From: a virus | Strand: one strand, 5' to 3' | Length of the DNA stretch: 31,946 nucleotides | Virus record (IMG/VR): IMGVR_UViG_3300025767_001435 | Coordinates: 1 to 31,946 of that record | In this document: positions 23,801-30,848 of the stretch, in pieces | Layout of the letters: the number at the start of each line of letters is the position of its first letter | Numbering within the stretch: position 1 is the stretch's first letter | Notes under the pieces: model-generated | What the model saw: the letters and a program-made list of their open reading frames with translations, nothing else | The model's database searches: none | Told to the model about the DNA's origin: nothing | Position numbers and translations under genes: made by a program

Positions 23801-24224
23801 TGATACGCTTTACTCAAATGCAATTAATCCGATTACGTTCCTAGCAGGAGCAGGACTTGTTGTATTTGGACAAAAGACTCGTGCAAGAAACGCAAGTGCA
23901 TTGGATCGTGTTAACGTAGCACGTTTAACTGTATACTTACGTGGACAGCTAGAGTTGTTAGCTAAACCATACTTGTTTGAGCCAAATGACAAGATCACAA
24001 GAGATCAAGTTAAAGCAGCAGCAGATGCATTGTTACTAGAACTAGTAGCACTACGTGCATTGTATGACTTCTTAGTAGTATGTGATGAATCAAATAACAC
24101 ACCGGCAAGAATCGATCGTAATGAACTATACTTAGACATTGCTATTGAGCCAGTAAAAGCTATTGAGTTTATCTACATTCCATTAAGAATTAAGAACACA
24201 GGTGAAATTGCAGCACTAGGTTAA
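20895..24224 (+). CDS. gp18: Tail sheath protein, T4 gp18-like, with large insertion
   Basis: 1109 residues, against 659 in T4. The N-terminus MALVSPGVEVNVIDESFYTP and the block YLITSQRELGETFGDPVFY to VVRADLDTTEL are typical sheath sequence. The C-terminus, from about residue 700, is also canonical: KGMLLWNLRKSGFNVKRFE, VDTTAKNIRQGG, INPITFLAGAGLVVFGQKTR, RVNVARLTVYLRGQLELLAK and FIYIPLRIKNTGEI. Between about 120 and 690 lies an insertion of repeated elements of the form GxxWxxT...Y.xxNG (AYWFDTSTSNYGILQWNGAG, GDIWVSTADVENYPAIYRWN). In T4 the extra domains of gp18 face outward, so this insertion probably decorates the sheath surface. Late promoter and AGGAG precede the gene and a terminator follows it. 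Confidence 0.92.
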   Translation: MALVSPGVEVNVIDESFYTPAAAGTVPMIFVATASNKTKSSGTGTAVGTTKANAGKPYLITSQRELGETFGDPVFYSDNNGNMIHGGELNEYGLQAAYSVLGVSNRAYVVRADLDTTELTASATAPGGEPANGAYWFDTSTSNYGILQWNGAGINTIGGQTFTTKTPTVLTVDTDLISGVGSAPKASIGAIGDYAIDANDTMNRLYYKTPGYGTTAQRATNVGTWVEVGSDAWKASWAATRGTATNPALTTSDSITINTQNVPLTAGTDIAALVTIINAAGVAGVTAALVDGSIEIYGNSLSESNGSVADGKVALAAGTGDLLTDLGLVAGTYSSARLEAAPHTAVPAFKTADTSSAPSGSIWIKTTTPNGGAKLSVKQYNTATQLWSTVNTPIYTTPEAAIYGLDKTGGGANMLAGALYAKVNVDELANPIGNYKVYTRAAAGATSITGAVIGATGVAAATYTFTLTETRANSAAHSTSFGVSITTAGSSADAELLAAAINAKGMTNVVALVDSQNRVVIQHKLGGDIEIVDTDSGLAGFGFAAATTANLYVGPNATGLVASNWKPLAYTSSGNVPLSLAADGQLWYSSVVDEVDILVHNGDAFVGLNYVGGTGVSADSSPYSGTDAAGPQVAATAPTLQSTGDALVNGDIWVSTADVENYPAIYRWNADLTTPAWILLDKADQSTENGVLFADAREGDTGGTAVDAPSATIAEMLVSDYVDTDAPDPALYPKGMLLWNLRKSGFNVKRFERNYVDTTAKNIRQGGETGPSMAAYYPHRWVTDSGNQADGSGSFGRHAQRKSVVQALQALVNGNQEIRDEESRQFNLLAAPGYPELIGEMITLNYDRRLTAFVVGDTPFRLTPDATSLNEWATNVKLALEDNDDGAVSFDEYMAMYYGSGFTSDNAGNNIVVPPSHMALRTIILNDQVAFPWFAPAGTRRGGVSNATSSGYITSEGEFKSVALNTGQRDTLYSNAINPITFLAGAGLVVFGQKTRARNASALDRVNVARLTVYLRGQLELLAKPYLFEPNDKITRDQVKAAADALLLELVALRALYDFLVVCDESNNTPARIDRNELYLDIAIEPVKAIEFIYIPLRIKNTGEIAALG

Positions 24225-24235
24225 TATGCGCATAT

Positions 24236-24263
24236 AATGAGTGGGGACACTTCCCCACTCATT
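24236..24263 (+). terminator. Terminator after tail sheath gene
   Basis: Perfect 12-base stem AATGAGTGGGGA / TCCCCACTCATT with a CACT loop, 11 bases after the gp18 stop. Only a short T-stretch follows. The gp19 late box begins 5 bases downstream. Confidence 0.8.
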
Positions 24264-24268
24264 TAAGC

Positions 24269-24283
24269 ATAAATACTGTATAG
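24269..24283 (+). promoter_or_regulatory. Late promoter of tail tube gene
   Basis: ATAAATACTGTATAG, the same 15 bases as before gp18. The expected start near 24281 gives a leader of about 13 nt with GGAG before the ATG at 24294. Confidence 0.8.
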
Positions 24284-24293
24284 GAGAATATAA

Positions 24294-24938
24294 ATGCCAA
24301 TTACAACATTACAAAATATCAGTGTACCTACAGAAGGTGCTGGAAGTAACTCATCATTATTGATGCCTAAACTACAGTATCGCTTTAGAGTATTACTAGA
24401 CGGCTTTGGTACCACTGGCGGACCAGATGGTACTAGAGAAGTTTCAAGACAAGTAGTAGACGTAACTCGTCCAAACATTAGTTTTGAACAAATGACTATC
24501 GACGCTTACAACAGCAGAACATATCTTGCAGGTAAGCACACATGGGATCCAATTACACTAACACTACGCGAAGATGCAAACAACAACGTACAAAAAGTTG
24601 TTGGTCAGCAGCTACAAAAGCAGTTCGATTTCTTCGAGCAGTCAAGCGCAGTATCAAGCGGTACTTACAAGTTCCAAACTAGAATTGAAATTCTAGACGG
24701 TGGTAACGGCGCTAATGGAGCAAATGTAATTGATCGCTTCCAATTAGTTGGCTGTTATTTAGAATCAGCAAACTATAACTCACTAGCATATGCTACTAAC
24801 GAAGCAGTAACAACTACGCTAAGTATTCGTTATGACAATGCTATCCAATTTGGTGCAGACGAATCATTCGAAGGCATTGGCGAAGCAGTTACAAGAGCAG
24901 TAAATTCAGCTATCGGCGGAACTACTGTTACTGGCTAA
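24294..24938 (+). CDS. gp19: Tail tube protein, T4 gp19-like
   Basis: 214 residues. It lies directly after gp18, as in T4. YRFRVLLDGFG, REVSRQVVDVTRPNISFEQM, YNSRTYLAGKHTWDPITLTLRED and RFQLVGCYLESANYN with TTLSIRYDNAIQF follow the gp19 order; these beta strands form the inner tube hexamers. T4 gp19 has 163 residues; the excess lies in the N-terminal arm and the C-terminal tail (GEAVTRAVNSAIGG). Own late promoter with GGAG upstream, and a terminator after it. Confidence 0.9.
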   Translation: MPITTLQNISVPTEGAGSNSSLLMPKLQYRFRVLLDGFGTTGGPDGTREVSRQVVDVTRPNISFEQMTIDAYNSRTYLAGKHTWDPITLTLREDANNNVQKVVGQQLQKQFDFFEQSSAVSSGTYKFQTRIEILDGGNGANGANVIDRFQLVGCYLESANYNSLAYATNEAVTTTLSIRYDNAIQFGADESFEGIGEAVTRAVNSAIGGTTVTG

Positions 24939-24969
24939 TAAGCTTAGTTAAGGTTGGTATTTTATATAG

Positions 24970-25001
24970 AAAGCGAAGGTTGTTAATTCAATCTTCGCTT
25001 T
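24970..25001 (+). terminator. Terminator after tail tube gene
   Basis: Stem AAAGCGAAGGTTG / CAATCTTCGCTTT of 13 pairs including one G-T wobble, loop TTAATT, followed by the pyrimidine-rich TTCTTTATAT. It lies 31 bases after the gp19 stop. Confidence 0.8.
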
Positions 25002-25029
25002 TCTTTATATATACGGTTAATGCATAAGG

Positions 25030-25036
25030 ATAAATA
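25030..25036 (+). promoter_or_regulatory. Late promoter box abutting the 405-aa gene
   Basis: ATAAATA, then 5 bases (TTAAC), then the ATG at 25042. By T4 late-promoter geometry, +1 falls on the A of the start codon. The only AAGGA (25026-25030) lies upstream of that start. Confidence 0.65.
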
Positions 25037-25041
25037 TTAAC

Positions 25042-26259
25042 ATGAGCTTAAAAGATGCATTCCTATTCAATCTAGAATCTGAGACACACTTACGTGATGC
25101 TCGGCACGCTAATCAAATCTATACTCAAAATAATTTTGCCTTTACACCAAAGACAAAGTACATGTATCATGTTAGGTTTGATCCTAACGACGAAGTTGGT
25201 AATAGTGCAACATCAAACGTATTTAGATTTCAAAAAGAATTAGGTGTACTTGTTAAAAGTGCAGACTTGCCAAGTTTTAGAGCAAGTGTAGAAAACAAAC
25301 AACAGTACAATCGTAAAAAGAATGTACAAACTCGTGTTGATTATCAAGACTGTAGAATTACATTTCACGATGATAATACTGGTGTTACTAGGGCATTACT
25401 AGAAGAATACTATAGGTACTATTTTGTCGATGCCAATCAGTCTACAAATGGTGCAAAAAATGCATATCAATCTAGAGACAAATATTTTGCTAAAGTTCCT
25501 AATTACGGACTTAATAACAATAAAACAAATCCGTTCTTTAAAAGCATAACAATCTATCAATTATCACGTAGAAATTGGGTAGCATATACATTAGTTAATC
25601 CGCTTCTAAGTGCATGGGATCACGGTGGCGTTGATAGTAGCGGCACAGATTTTAACGAAAATACAATGAGTGTTGCTTATGAAGCTGTGCATTATACTAG
25701 CGGAACAGTTGCACAAGATACGCCTTCAGGATTTGCAGATCAAAGTGTAGGCTATGATGTAACTCCAAGTCCGCTGGGATATCTCGATAATGCTATGATT
25801 CCAGGCGGTGGCGAAAAGGGGTTACTGCCTGCATTAATTGGGTTAGGTACTTCGGCACTATTAAATAAAACATTTGGAAACAAAAACGGTAAAAGTAGTA
25901 ATATTCTTAAAGACGTTGCAACAGGTGTGATTGGCGGTTTAGTAACAAACGTATTATCTCAAAATAAATTGCCTGTTCCTGATCCGTCAAATCAGTCAAC
26001 ACCAATTGCTTCACAGACAACTACTTCTACACAATCAAATAGTCAACAAATTGTAACAAAACTTTCAGATCCAGCTGTAGCAAACCAAGTTATACCTGCG
26101 CTTGTTAATAGTGGAGCACTTCCTAATGTAAGCATTAATGCGTACAACAGTGCATCTGCTTCTCAAAAAGCAGCATACAATTCACAAATATCCGGAAGTA
26201 TATCAGCCGGCGATCAGAAATTAACACAGCTTGCGGCTAATGCAATTAGCGGTTTATAA
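25042..26259 (+). CDS. Tail-tube/baseplate-type virion protein
   Basis: 405 residues. Residues about 35-225 look like the tail-tube beta fold: TKYMYHVRFDPN, RFQKELGVLVKSADLPSFRA, KKNVQTRVDYQDCRITFHDD, NPFFKSITIYQLSRRNWVAY and a closing TMSVAYEAVHYTSGTV. In T4-like phages gp48 and gp54 are the tube-cap and tube-initiator proteins of this kind, so a gp48/gp54-type role is the best guess; which one cannot be decided. The C-terminal 160 residues are Gly/Ser/Asn/Gln-rich with a central GLLPALIGLGTSALLNKTFG. It follows gp19 and precedes small head genes. A leaderless start is predicted. Confidence 0.5.
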   Translation: MSLKDAFLFNLESETHLRDARHANQIYTQNNFAFTPKTKYMYHVRFDPNDEVGNSATSNVFRFQKELGVLVKSADLPSFRASVENKQQYNRKKNVQTRVDYQDCRITFHDDNTGVTRALLEEYYRYYFVDANQSTNGAKNAYQSRDKYFAKVPNYGLNNNKTNPFFKSITIYQLSRRNWVAYTLVNPLLSAWDHGGVDSSGTDFNENTMSVAYEAVHYTSGTVAQDTPSGFADQSVGYDVTPSPLGYLDNAMIPGGGEKGLLPALIGLGTSALLNKTFGNKNGKSSNILKDVATGVIGGLVTNVLSQNKLPVPDPSNQSTPIASQTTTSTQSNSQQIVTKLSDPAVANQVIPALVNSGALPNVSINAYNSASASQKAAYNSQISGSISAGDQKLTQLAANAISGL

Positions 26260-26270
26260 GGAAAGAATCG

Positions 26271-26642
26271 ATGACTAAAAGTGTATCAGACAATCCTGTC
26301 AACGCTCCGACAGAAATAACAACAGAGTACTTTAATAATTTTTATAATTTAGAAATTAGTTACAATCCTAGCGAAGTTGATGCTGTTATTGGGTATTTTC
26401 TTAAAAGAGGATTCGAAAAAGTTTCAGCAATTAATACAGCAAGTGTGTTGTTACAGCAAGCTAAAATCGATGAGTTAAATGTACAACAATTAATTGATAC
26501 TTTAAAGGGAGTAACTGACGTGCAACTTAGTCTTATTGTTGCTCAGATTCTTAACTTTAATAGAGAAAAAACTAGTGTACTAGGTTTTAGAGACGAAACA
26601 ACAAAAAGTGAATTATTTAATCAAAGAAACGTTGTAATATGA
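26271..26642 (+). CDS. Conserved-looking hypothetical protein, 123 aa
   Basis: Not recognised. The N-terminus is polar, then EVDAVIGYFLKRGFEKVSAI and a helical stretch with VQQLIDTLKGVTDVQLSLIVAQIL, suggesting a small all-alpha domain; no cysteines or membrane segments. AAGGAAAG lies 5 bases before the ATG. It lies 11 bases after the tail-tube-like gene and its TGA is 1 base from the gp4 ATG, so it belongs to this late operon. A structural or assembly role is inferred from position only. Confidence 0.7.
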   Translation: MTKSVSDNPVNAPTEITTEYFNNFYNLEISYNPSEVDAVIGYFLKRGFEKVSAINTASVLLQQAKIDELNVQQLIDTLKGVTDVQLSLIVAQILNFNREKTSVLGFRDETTKSELFNQRNVVI

Positions 26643-26643
26643 T

Positions 26644-27081
26644 ATGTCTAGATTTGCACAAGGTAAGTTTAATCTAAAGAATCCGCAAAAGTACATAGGC
26701 AATAAAGTTCCTACATATCGATCTGGATGGGAATTTACTTTTATGAAGTTCTGCGACGAGCATCCTGCTATAGAACAATGGGCAAGTGAAGCTGTTCGTA
26801 TTCCTTATCGAAATCCTCTAACTGGTAAACAAACTGTATATGTGCCAGACTTCTTTATTTCGTATGCAGATAAAAGTACTAAAAAGCGTGTGGAACTAAT
26901 TGAGGTTAAACCTGCTAACCAAGCAATGCGAGAACGTCTTGGTAATAGCAAACATAACCAAGCACATTATGTAATTAATCAAGCTAAGTGGGAAGCTGCA
27001 CGAGCATGGTGCAAACAAAAGGGTATAATATTCCGTATTGTTACTGAAGATGATATCTTTCATACTGGCCGCAAAAGATAA
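26644..27081 (+). CDS. gp4: Head completion protein, T4 gp4-like nuclease fold
   Basis: 145 residues. NPQKYIGNKVPTYRSGWE with E30, then VRIPYRNPLTGKQTVYVPDF with D69, ELIEVKP with E87 and K89, and YVINQAKWEAARAWCKQKG. This E...D...ExK order is the TnsA-like/restriction-endonuclease fold of gp4, which in T4 is needed to finish filled heads before tail joining. Length is close to T4 gp4 (150). It starts 1 base after the previous stop without its own ribosome-binding site, so coupling is likely. Confidence 0.85.
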   Translation: MSRFAQGKFNLKNPQKYIGNKVPTYRSGWEFTFMKFCDEHPAIEQWASEAVRIPYRNPLTGKQTVYVPDFFISYADKSTKKRVELIEVKPANQAMRERLGNSKHNQAHYVINQAKWEAARAWCKQKGIIFRIVTEDDIFHTGRKR

Positions 27082-27084
27082 ATA
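27078..27084 (+). promoter_or_regulatory. Late promoter box before gp16, overlapping the gp4 stop
   Basis: AGATAAATAA: the gp4 stop codon TAA (27079-27081) is part of the ATAAATA box. The expected start near 27090 leaves a leader of about 21 nt with GGAAAG before the ATG at 27111. Confidence 0.6.
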
Positions 27085-27110
27085 ATAGTAGCATATAATG
27101 GAAAGTTTAA

Positions 27111-27617
27111 ATGACTAAAAAATTAGAAGATCTACTAAATTTACCTGATTCAAAAGAAATTATAAAAGAAGCAGAATTTCAAGAAGCAGAACAAACAAAG
27201 CACGAAATGGCTAATGTAGTTGAAACATTCCGTGACATAGAAGAGTTTGACAAAATTGCAGCAGCGTTACCAGCTATTAAAGGCTTGGGTAAAATGGCAG
27301 ATGACGAGCTTAATGAAATTGCTGACAAAGCAATGCAGGCATACGATGATCTAATGGATTTAGGTATGAATGTAGAAAGTCGTTACAGTGGCAGAGTATT
27401 TGAAACTGCTGGCGGACTGCTTAAAACTAGTTTAGATGCTAAAGTAGCTAAACTTAATAATAAATTAAAAGTAGTTGAGCTACAACTTAAAAAACAAAAG
27501 ATGGATAACGATAGTGCAGGACCTAATGATGGCGACATTGTTAATGGAGCAGGATATGTTGTAACAGATAGAAACAGTCTTTTAGAACGACTTAAAGGCT
27601 TAGATAAAGATAAATAA
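27111..27617 (+). CDS. gp16: Small terminase subunit, T4 gp16-like
   Basis: 168 residues, close to T4 gp16 (164). Predicted helical throughout, with an acidic N-terminal arm (KLEDLLNLPDSKEIIKEAEF) like that of gp16, a central antiparallel pair of helices (ADKAMQAYDDLMDLGMNVES and KTSLDAKVAKLNNKLKVVELQLKKQK) and a C-terminal YVVTDRNSLLERLKG strand-helix. In T4 gp16 forms rings that recognise DNA and regulate gp17. Call rests on architecture, size and position before gp17; sequence identity to T4 is low. Confidence 0.7.
   Translation: MTKKLEDLLNLPDSKEIIKEAEFQEAEQTKHEMANVVETFRDIEEFDKIAAALPAIKGLGKMADDELNEIADKAMQAYDDLMDLGMNVESRYSGRVFETAGGLLKTSLDAKVAKLNNKLKVVELQLKKQKMDNDSAGPNDGDIVNGAGYVVTDRNSLLERLKGLDKDK
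27610..27616 (+). promoter_or_regulatory. Late promoter box before the 185-aa gene, overlapping the gp16 stop
   Basis: AGATAAATAA again contains the upstream stop codon (27615-27617). Expected leader of about 23 nt to the ATG at 27645, with a weak AGGG ribosome-binding site. Confidence 0.6.
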
Positions 27618-27644
27618 TACATATAGAACAGGGATCATTGCGCA

Positions 27645-28202
27645 ATGAGATCATTTACACAATTACTAAACGAGTCTAAAAAGACTTATCAATTTAAGAT
27701 AGGAGTTGCAGGACCTTTACCAGAAGGTTTTGAAGACACACTAGAAACAATACTTAAGAAGTATGGTGCTAGCAACCTAACTTCAGGTAAGAAAACACCG
27801 ATACAAGAACGTCCATTGGACTTCCCACAGTTACAAAATATGGAAGTTACTTATTTTGAACTAGCAGTCGAGTACCCAACTACACCACAAGTATTACAAG
27901 CATATATTGGCAACTGTTGCGGCATTGATCAAGCATATGTTATTGTGCGCAATTTAGGTGATCCTAGAGAAGAATACCAAGAAATCAAAGACGATGCACC
28001 GTACGAATCTATGTTAACTAAAGAAGACATGGGCGGAGAAAGTGCGCAAGACTCGGTTGCTGGAAACAGAATAATGAGTCTTTTAAAAGAACTAGAAACT
28101 GTGCGTAAAGAAAATGAACACAGTGGCTCTGAAGGCGCTCCGGTTGGAGAGTCATCAGACATTGGTGACACAGAAAATACAAAAGCAGTTATAGGAGGCT
28201 GA
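27645..28202 (+). CDS. Hypothetical T4-like phage protein, 185 aa
   Basis: Not recognised with a known function. It begins MRSFTQLLNESKK, a start style common to several head-region proteins of T4-like phages. Residues about 15-110 form an alternating alpha/beta domain (YQFKIGVAGPLPEGFEDTLE, MEVTYFELAVEYPTTPQVLQ, IDQAYVIVRNL), resembling a small ferredoxin-like fold by pattern only. The last 70 residues are acidic and Gly/Ser-rich, probably disordered. Its stop is 4 bases before the next ATG. Confidence 0.7.
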   Translation: MRSFTQLLNESKKTYQFKIGVAGPLPEGFEDTLETILKKYGASNLTSGKKTPIQERPLDFPQLQNMEVTYFELAVEYPTTPQVLQAYIGNCCGIDQAYVIVRNLGDPREEYQEIKDDAPYESMLTKEDMGGESAQDSVAGNRIMSLLKELETVRKENEHSGSEGAPVGESSDIGDTENTKAVIGG

Positions 28203-28206
28203 TATT

Positions 28207-29187
28207 ATGAATATGAAGAAATTAATCGAATCAATGGACCGCATTGAAGAATGTGGAATGACAGAAATGCCTGCTATGGCTCCGCCAATGGCACCAGAGA
28301 TAGACAAAGGCAACCCTGTAACAATGAGCGTTAGCTTAAATGCAAGCGGCAAAGAGCATGTTGATGATCTAATCAACATGATGAAAAATGCAGGTATGGG
28401 CACAGCTGAACCAGTAAGTGCTAAAATGCTTTCGCCACGCATGGACATGGAACGTTTGTCGGGCATTATGGGCGAACCGGAAGACGGTTTAGACGATAGA
28501 GAAATGAATCTTCCTGCTATTGCAGATTTAGACGGCGGCGAAGACGAATCATATGCTGCTGAAATGGATGACGAAGAAGATGAGTTAGCAGCTGGTATTG
28601 AAGATCCAATGGATGACGAAGAAGCCGAAACTGAAGATATGTCCGGCGAAGGCACTTACACTATTAAAGTTAAGGGCAAGAATATGGACAGCCAAAATGA
28701 ACTTGCTAGACTTGCAGGATTGCCTACTAATGAAGTAGACGACGAAGTTGAAGAAGCAGGCGGCGATTATGAAAACGAGCCAGACGAGCAGTATAGCGAT
28801 TTAAGTGCTGTTATCCCAGATGGCGATGACTTACACAAGTCGAAAAAAGGACACAACGCTGCGGCAGGCGGCGACAATCCAATGTCAGTTGAAAGTATTA
28901 AAGCTTCGCTCATGGCGGCACTACAAGAAAAGAAACTGTCAGAAGGTGAATTGCCAGCAGCACTAAAAGCATACCAAGCTAAAAAAGGCAAAGGTAAAGC
29001 ACCTGCTAAAGGTAAATCCAAATCAGGCAAGATGCCAATGGATGCAGGCAAAGACGGTAAAAAAGGCACCAAAGACGACAAGCCAGCATTTTTAACAAAA
29101 GAAAGTGTTGCAACAAAAGATTGTCCAGAGTGTGGCGCAGCAGGCAAAAAGAAACTAATGGCATGTTCAACATGTGGCTGTAAGTAA
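28207..29187 (+). CDS. Hypothetical acidic/Lys-rich protein with C-terminal zinc ribbon
   Basis: 326 residues in four visible zones: a Met-rich N-terminal region (1-90); a strongly acidic stretch (about 95-145, with runs of D and E) followed by a small ordered patch YTIKVKGKNMDSQNELARLA; another acidic part to about 210; a Lys/Ala/Gly-rich tail (270-300, KKGKGKAPAKGKSKSGK, like histone H1 tails). It ends in a four-cysteine ribbon C306-x2-C309-x10-C320-x2-C323. It sits between the gp16 block and gp17 with a perfect AGGAGG upstream. A DNA- or packaging-associated role is plausible from charge and position, but no family is recognised. Confidence 0.7.
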   Translation: MNMKKLIESMDRIEECGMTEMPAMAPPMAPEIDKGNPVTMSVSLNASGKEHVDDLINMMKNAGMGTAEPVSAKMLSPRMDMERLSGIMGEPEDGLDDREMNLPAIADLDGGEDESYAAEMDDEEDELAAGIEDPMDDEEAETEDMSGEGTYTIKVKGKNMDSQNELARLAGLPTNEVDDEVEEAGGDYENEPDEQYSDLSAVIPDGDDLHKSKKGHNAAAGGDNPMSVESIKASLMAALQEKKLSEGELPAALKAYQAKKGKGKAPAKGKSKSGKMPMDAGKDGKKGTKDDKPAFLTKESVATKDCPECGAAGKKKLMACSTCGCK

Positions 29188-29206
29188 ATTTTATTATAAA
29201 AGAATC

Positions 29207-29234
29207 AAATAGGCTCGTCAGAGTCTATTTTTTT
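29207..29234 (+). terminator. Rho-independent terminator before large terminase
   Basis: Stem AAATAGGCTC / GAGTCTATTT of 10 pairs with one G-T wobble, loop GTCA, run of T to 29234. It lies 19 bases after the zinc-ribbon gene, so gp17 needs its own promoter. Confidence 0.85.
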
Positions 29235-29236
29235 GA

Positions 29237-29243
29237 GTAAATA
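29237..29243 (+). promoter_or_regulatory. Late-type box (GTAAATA) abutting gp17
   Basis: GTAAATA, then 5 bases (ACAGT), then the ATG at 29249. The preceding terminator makes a local promoter necessary, and this is the only candidate between them. No Shine-Dalgarno is present. Confidence 0.55.
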
Positions 29244-29248
29244 ACAGT

Positions 29249-30829
29249 ATGGCAGCATCATTAGACGGCGTTCTTATTAAGAAAGCTAACAAACAAGAAA
29301 CATATAGCAACGAGCAAGTTGAAGAACTAGTTAAGTGCATGGATCCAAAAGAAGGATACTTATACTTTGCTAAAAACTTTGCTTACATTCAACATCCTGT
29401 AAAAGGTAAACTGTTGTACGATCCTTACGAGTATCAACTAGGACTAATGGACAGTTACCACAACTTCCGATTTAACATTAACATGATGCCTAGACAAACA
29501 GGCAAGACTACGTGTGCTAGTATCTATCTAGCATGGTATGCAATGTTTGTACCAGATCAAACTATTCTAGTTGCTGCACACAAATACACAGGCGCACAAG
29601 AGATTATGTCACGCATACGCTTTGTATACGAAAGTTGCCCAGATCACATTAGAGCAGGTGTGACAAGTTATAACAAGCAATCAATTGAATTTGAAAACGG
29701 TTCACGTATTGTAGCACAAACAACAACAGGCAACACAGGACGTGGTATGAGTATCTCGTTACTATACTGTGACGAGTTTGCATTTGTTATGCCTAATATT
29801 GCTGAAGAGTTTTGGACTTCAATATCTCCTACACTAGCAACAGGTGGTCGTGCTATTATTACAAGTACACCTAACTCAGATGAAGATACATTTGCAAACA
29901 TCTGGAAACAAGCAGAGAATAAGTTTGATGAACACGGTAATGAACAAGAGCTAGGATCAAACGGTTTCCACAGCTTTATATCACATTGGAGTGAACATCC
30001 AGATCGTGACGAAGCATGGAAAGTAGAAGAAGTTGGACGTATTGGTGAAGAGAAGTTTAGGCGCGAGTACGGTTGTGAATTCCTTGTATTTGACGAAACA
30101 CTTATTAATAGTATTAAGCTTGCAGCAATGGAAGGCGTGTCTCCTATGCTTAACATGGGCCAAACACGCTGGTATAAGAAGCCTACAGCGCAATATACAT
30201 ATGCAGTAGCACTTGACCCTAGTATGGGAACAGGCGGCGATAACGCAGCTATACAGGTGTTTGAACTGCCTAGTTACGAACAAGTAGCAGAGTGGCAACA
30301 TAACTCAACTGCTATACCAGGACAAATACGAGTACTTGCTGACATATGCAAATACTTACAACAAGAAACTAATAACACAAACGGTATATATTGGAGTGTT
30401 GAAAACAATGGTATAGGTGAAGCGTGTTTACTAGTTATTAATGACTTTGGTGAAGAAAACATTCCGGGACTATTCGTAAGTGAACCAATGCGCAAAGGAC
30501 ACGTAAGAAAGTTCCGCAAAGGATTTAACACTACGCATGGCACTAAAATTACAGCATGTAGTAGACTTAAAACAATGATAGAAAATGATAAGATGACTAT
30601 TAGAAGTAAAACTCTTATTTCAGAACTTAAAGGGTTTGTCGCAACAGGCAGTAGCTACCAAGCAAAGTCAGGTATGGGAGATGACTTAGTAAGTGCTACA
30701 CTATTAGCACTAAGAATAATGGCTGTACTCAAAGACTGGGATCCAAGAATATATAGTACCTTTACACAAGCTGAAGATATAGAAGATTACGAAGCACCTA
30801 TGCCCATCTTTATAAGCAGCAACTTTTAA
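29249..30829 (+). CDS. gp17: Large terminase subunit, T4 gp17-like
   Basis: 526 residues, against 610 in T4. ATPase domain: Walker A MPRQTGKTT (residues 80-88, K86), Walker B LLYCDEFAF (D175, E176) and the coupling motif TSTPNS near 206. Nuclease domain: ALDPSMGTGGD with D323, WSVENNGIG with E385 and GMGDDL with D478/D479, the Asp-Glu-Asp set that corresponds to T4 D401, E458 and D542. It is the packaging motor and headful nuclease that docks on the portal. A terminator closes the upstream operon and the ATG directly follows a late-type box, so a leaderless start is predicted. Confidence 0.96.
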   Translation: MAASLDGVLIKKANKQETYSNEQVEELVKCMDPKEGYLYFAKNFAYIQHPVKGKLLYDPYEYQLGLMDSYHNFRFNINMMPRQTGKTTCASIYLAWYAMFVPDQTILVAAHKYTGAQEIMSRIRFVYESCPDHIRAGVTSYNKQSIEFENGSRIVAQTTTGNTGRGMSISLLYCDEFAFVMPNIAEEFWTSISPTLATGGRAIITSTPNSDEDTFANIWKQAENKFDEHGNEQELGSNGFHSFISHWSEHPDRDEAWKVEEVGRIGEEKFRREYGCEFLVFDETLINSIKLAAMEGVSPMLNMGQTRWYKKPTAQYTYAVALDPSMGTGGDNAAIQVFELPSYEQVAEWQHNSTAIPGQIRVLADICKYLQQETNNTNGIYWSVENNGIGEACLLVINDFGEENIPGLFVSEPMRKGHVRKFRKGFNTTHGTKITACSRLKTMIENDKMTIRSKTLISELKGFVATGSSYQAKSGMGDDLVSATLLALRIMAVLKDWDPRIYSTFTQAEDIEDYEAPMPIFISSNF

Positions 30830-30837
30830 CTAGGTAG

Positions 30838-30844
30838 ATAAATA
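30838..30844 (+). promoter_or_regulatory. Late promoter box abutting the gene at 30849
   Basis: GATAAATACAATATG: ATAAATA ends 4 bases before the start codon, matching the minus-strand HNH-like gene over TAAATACAATATG. AGGT lies upstream of the box, too far to act as a ribosome-binding site. Confidence 0.6.
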
Positions 30845-30848
30845 CAAT

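Noticed and set aside
28155-28655. Minus-strand 166-codon Ser-rich open frame opposite the acidic protein
   Set aside because: Antisense of GAA/GAT/GCT codons gives Ser/Phe/Ile; no ribosome-binding site, and the plus-strand frame has AGGAGG and a zinc ribbon.
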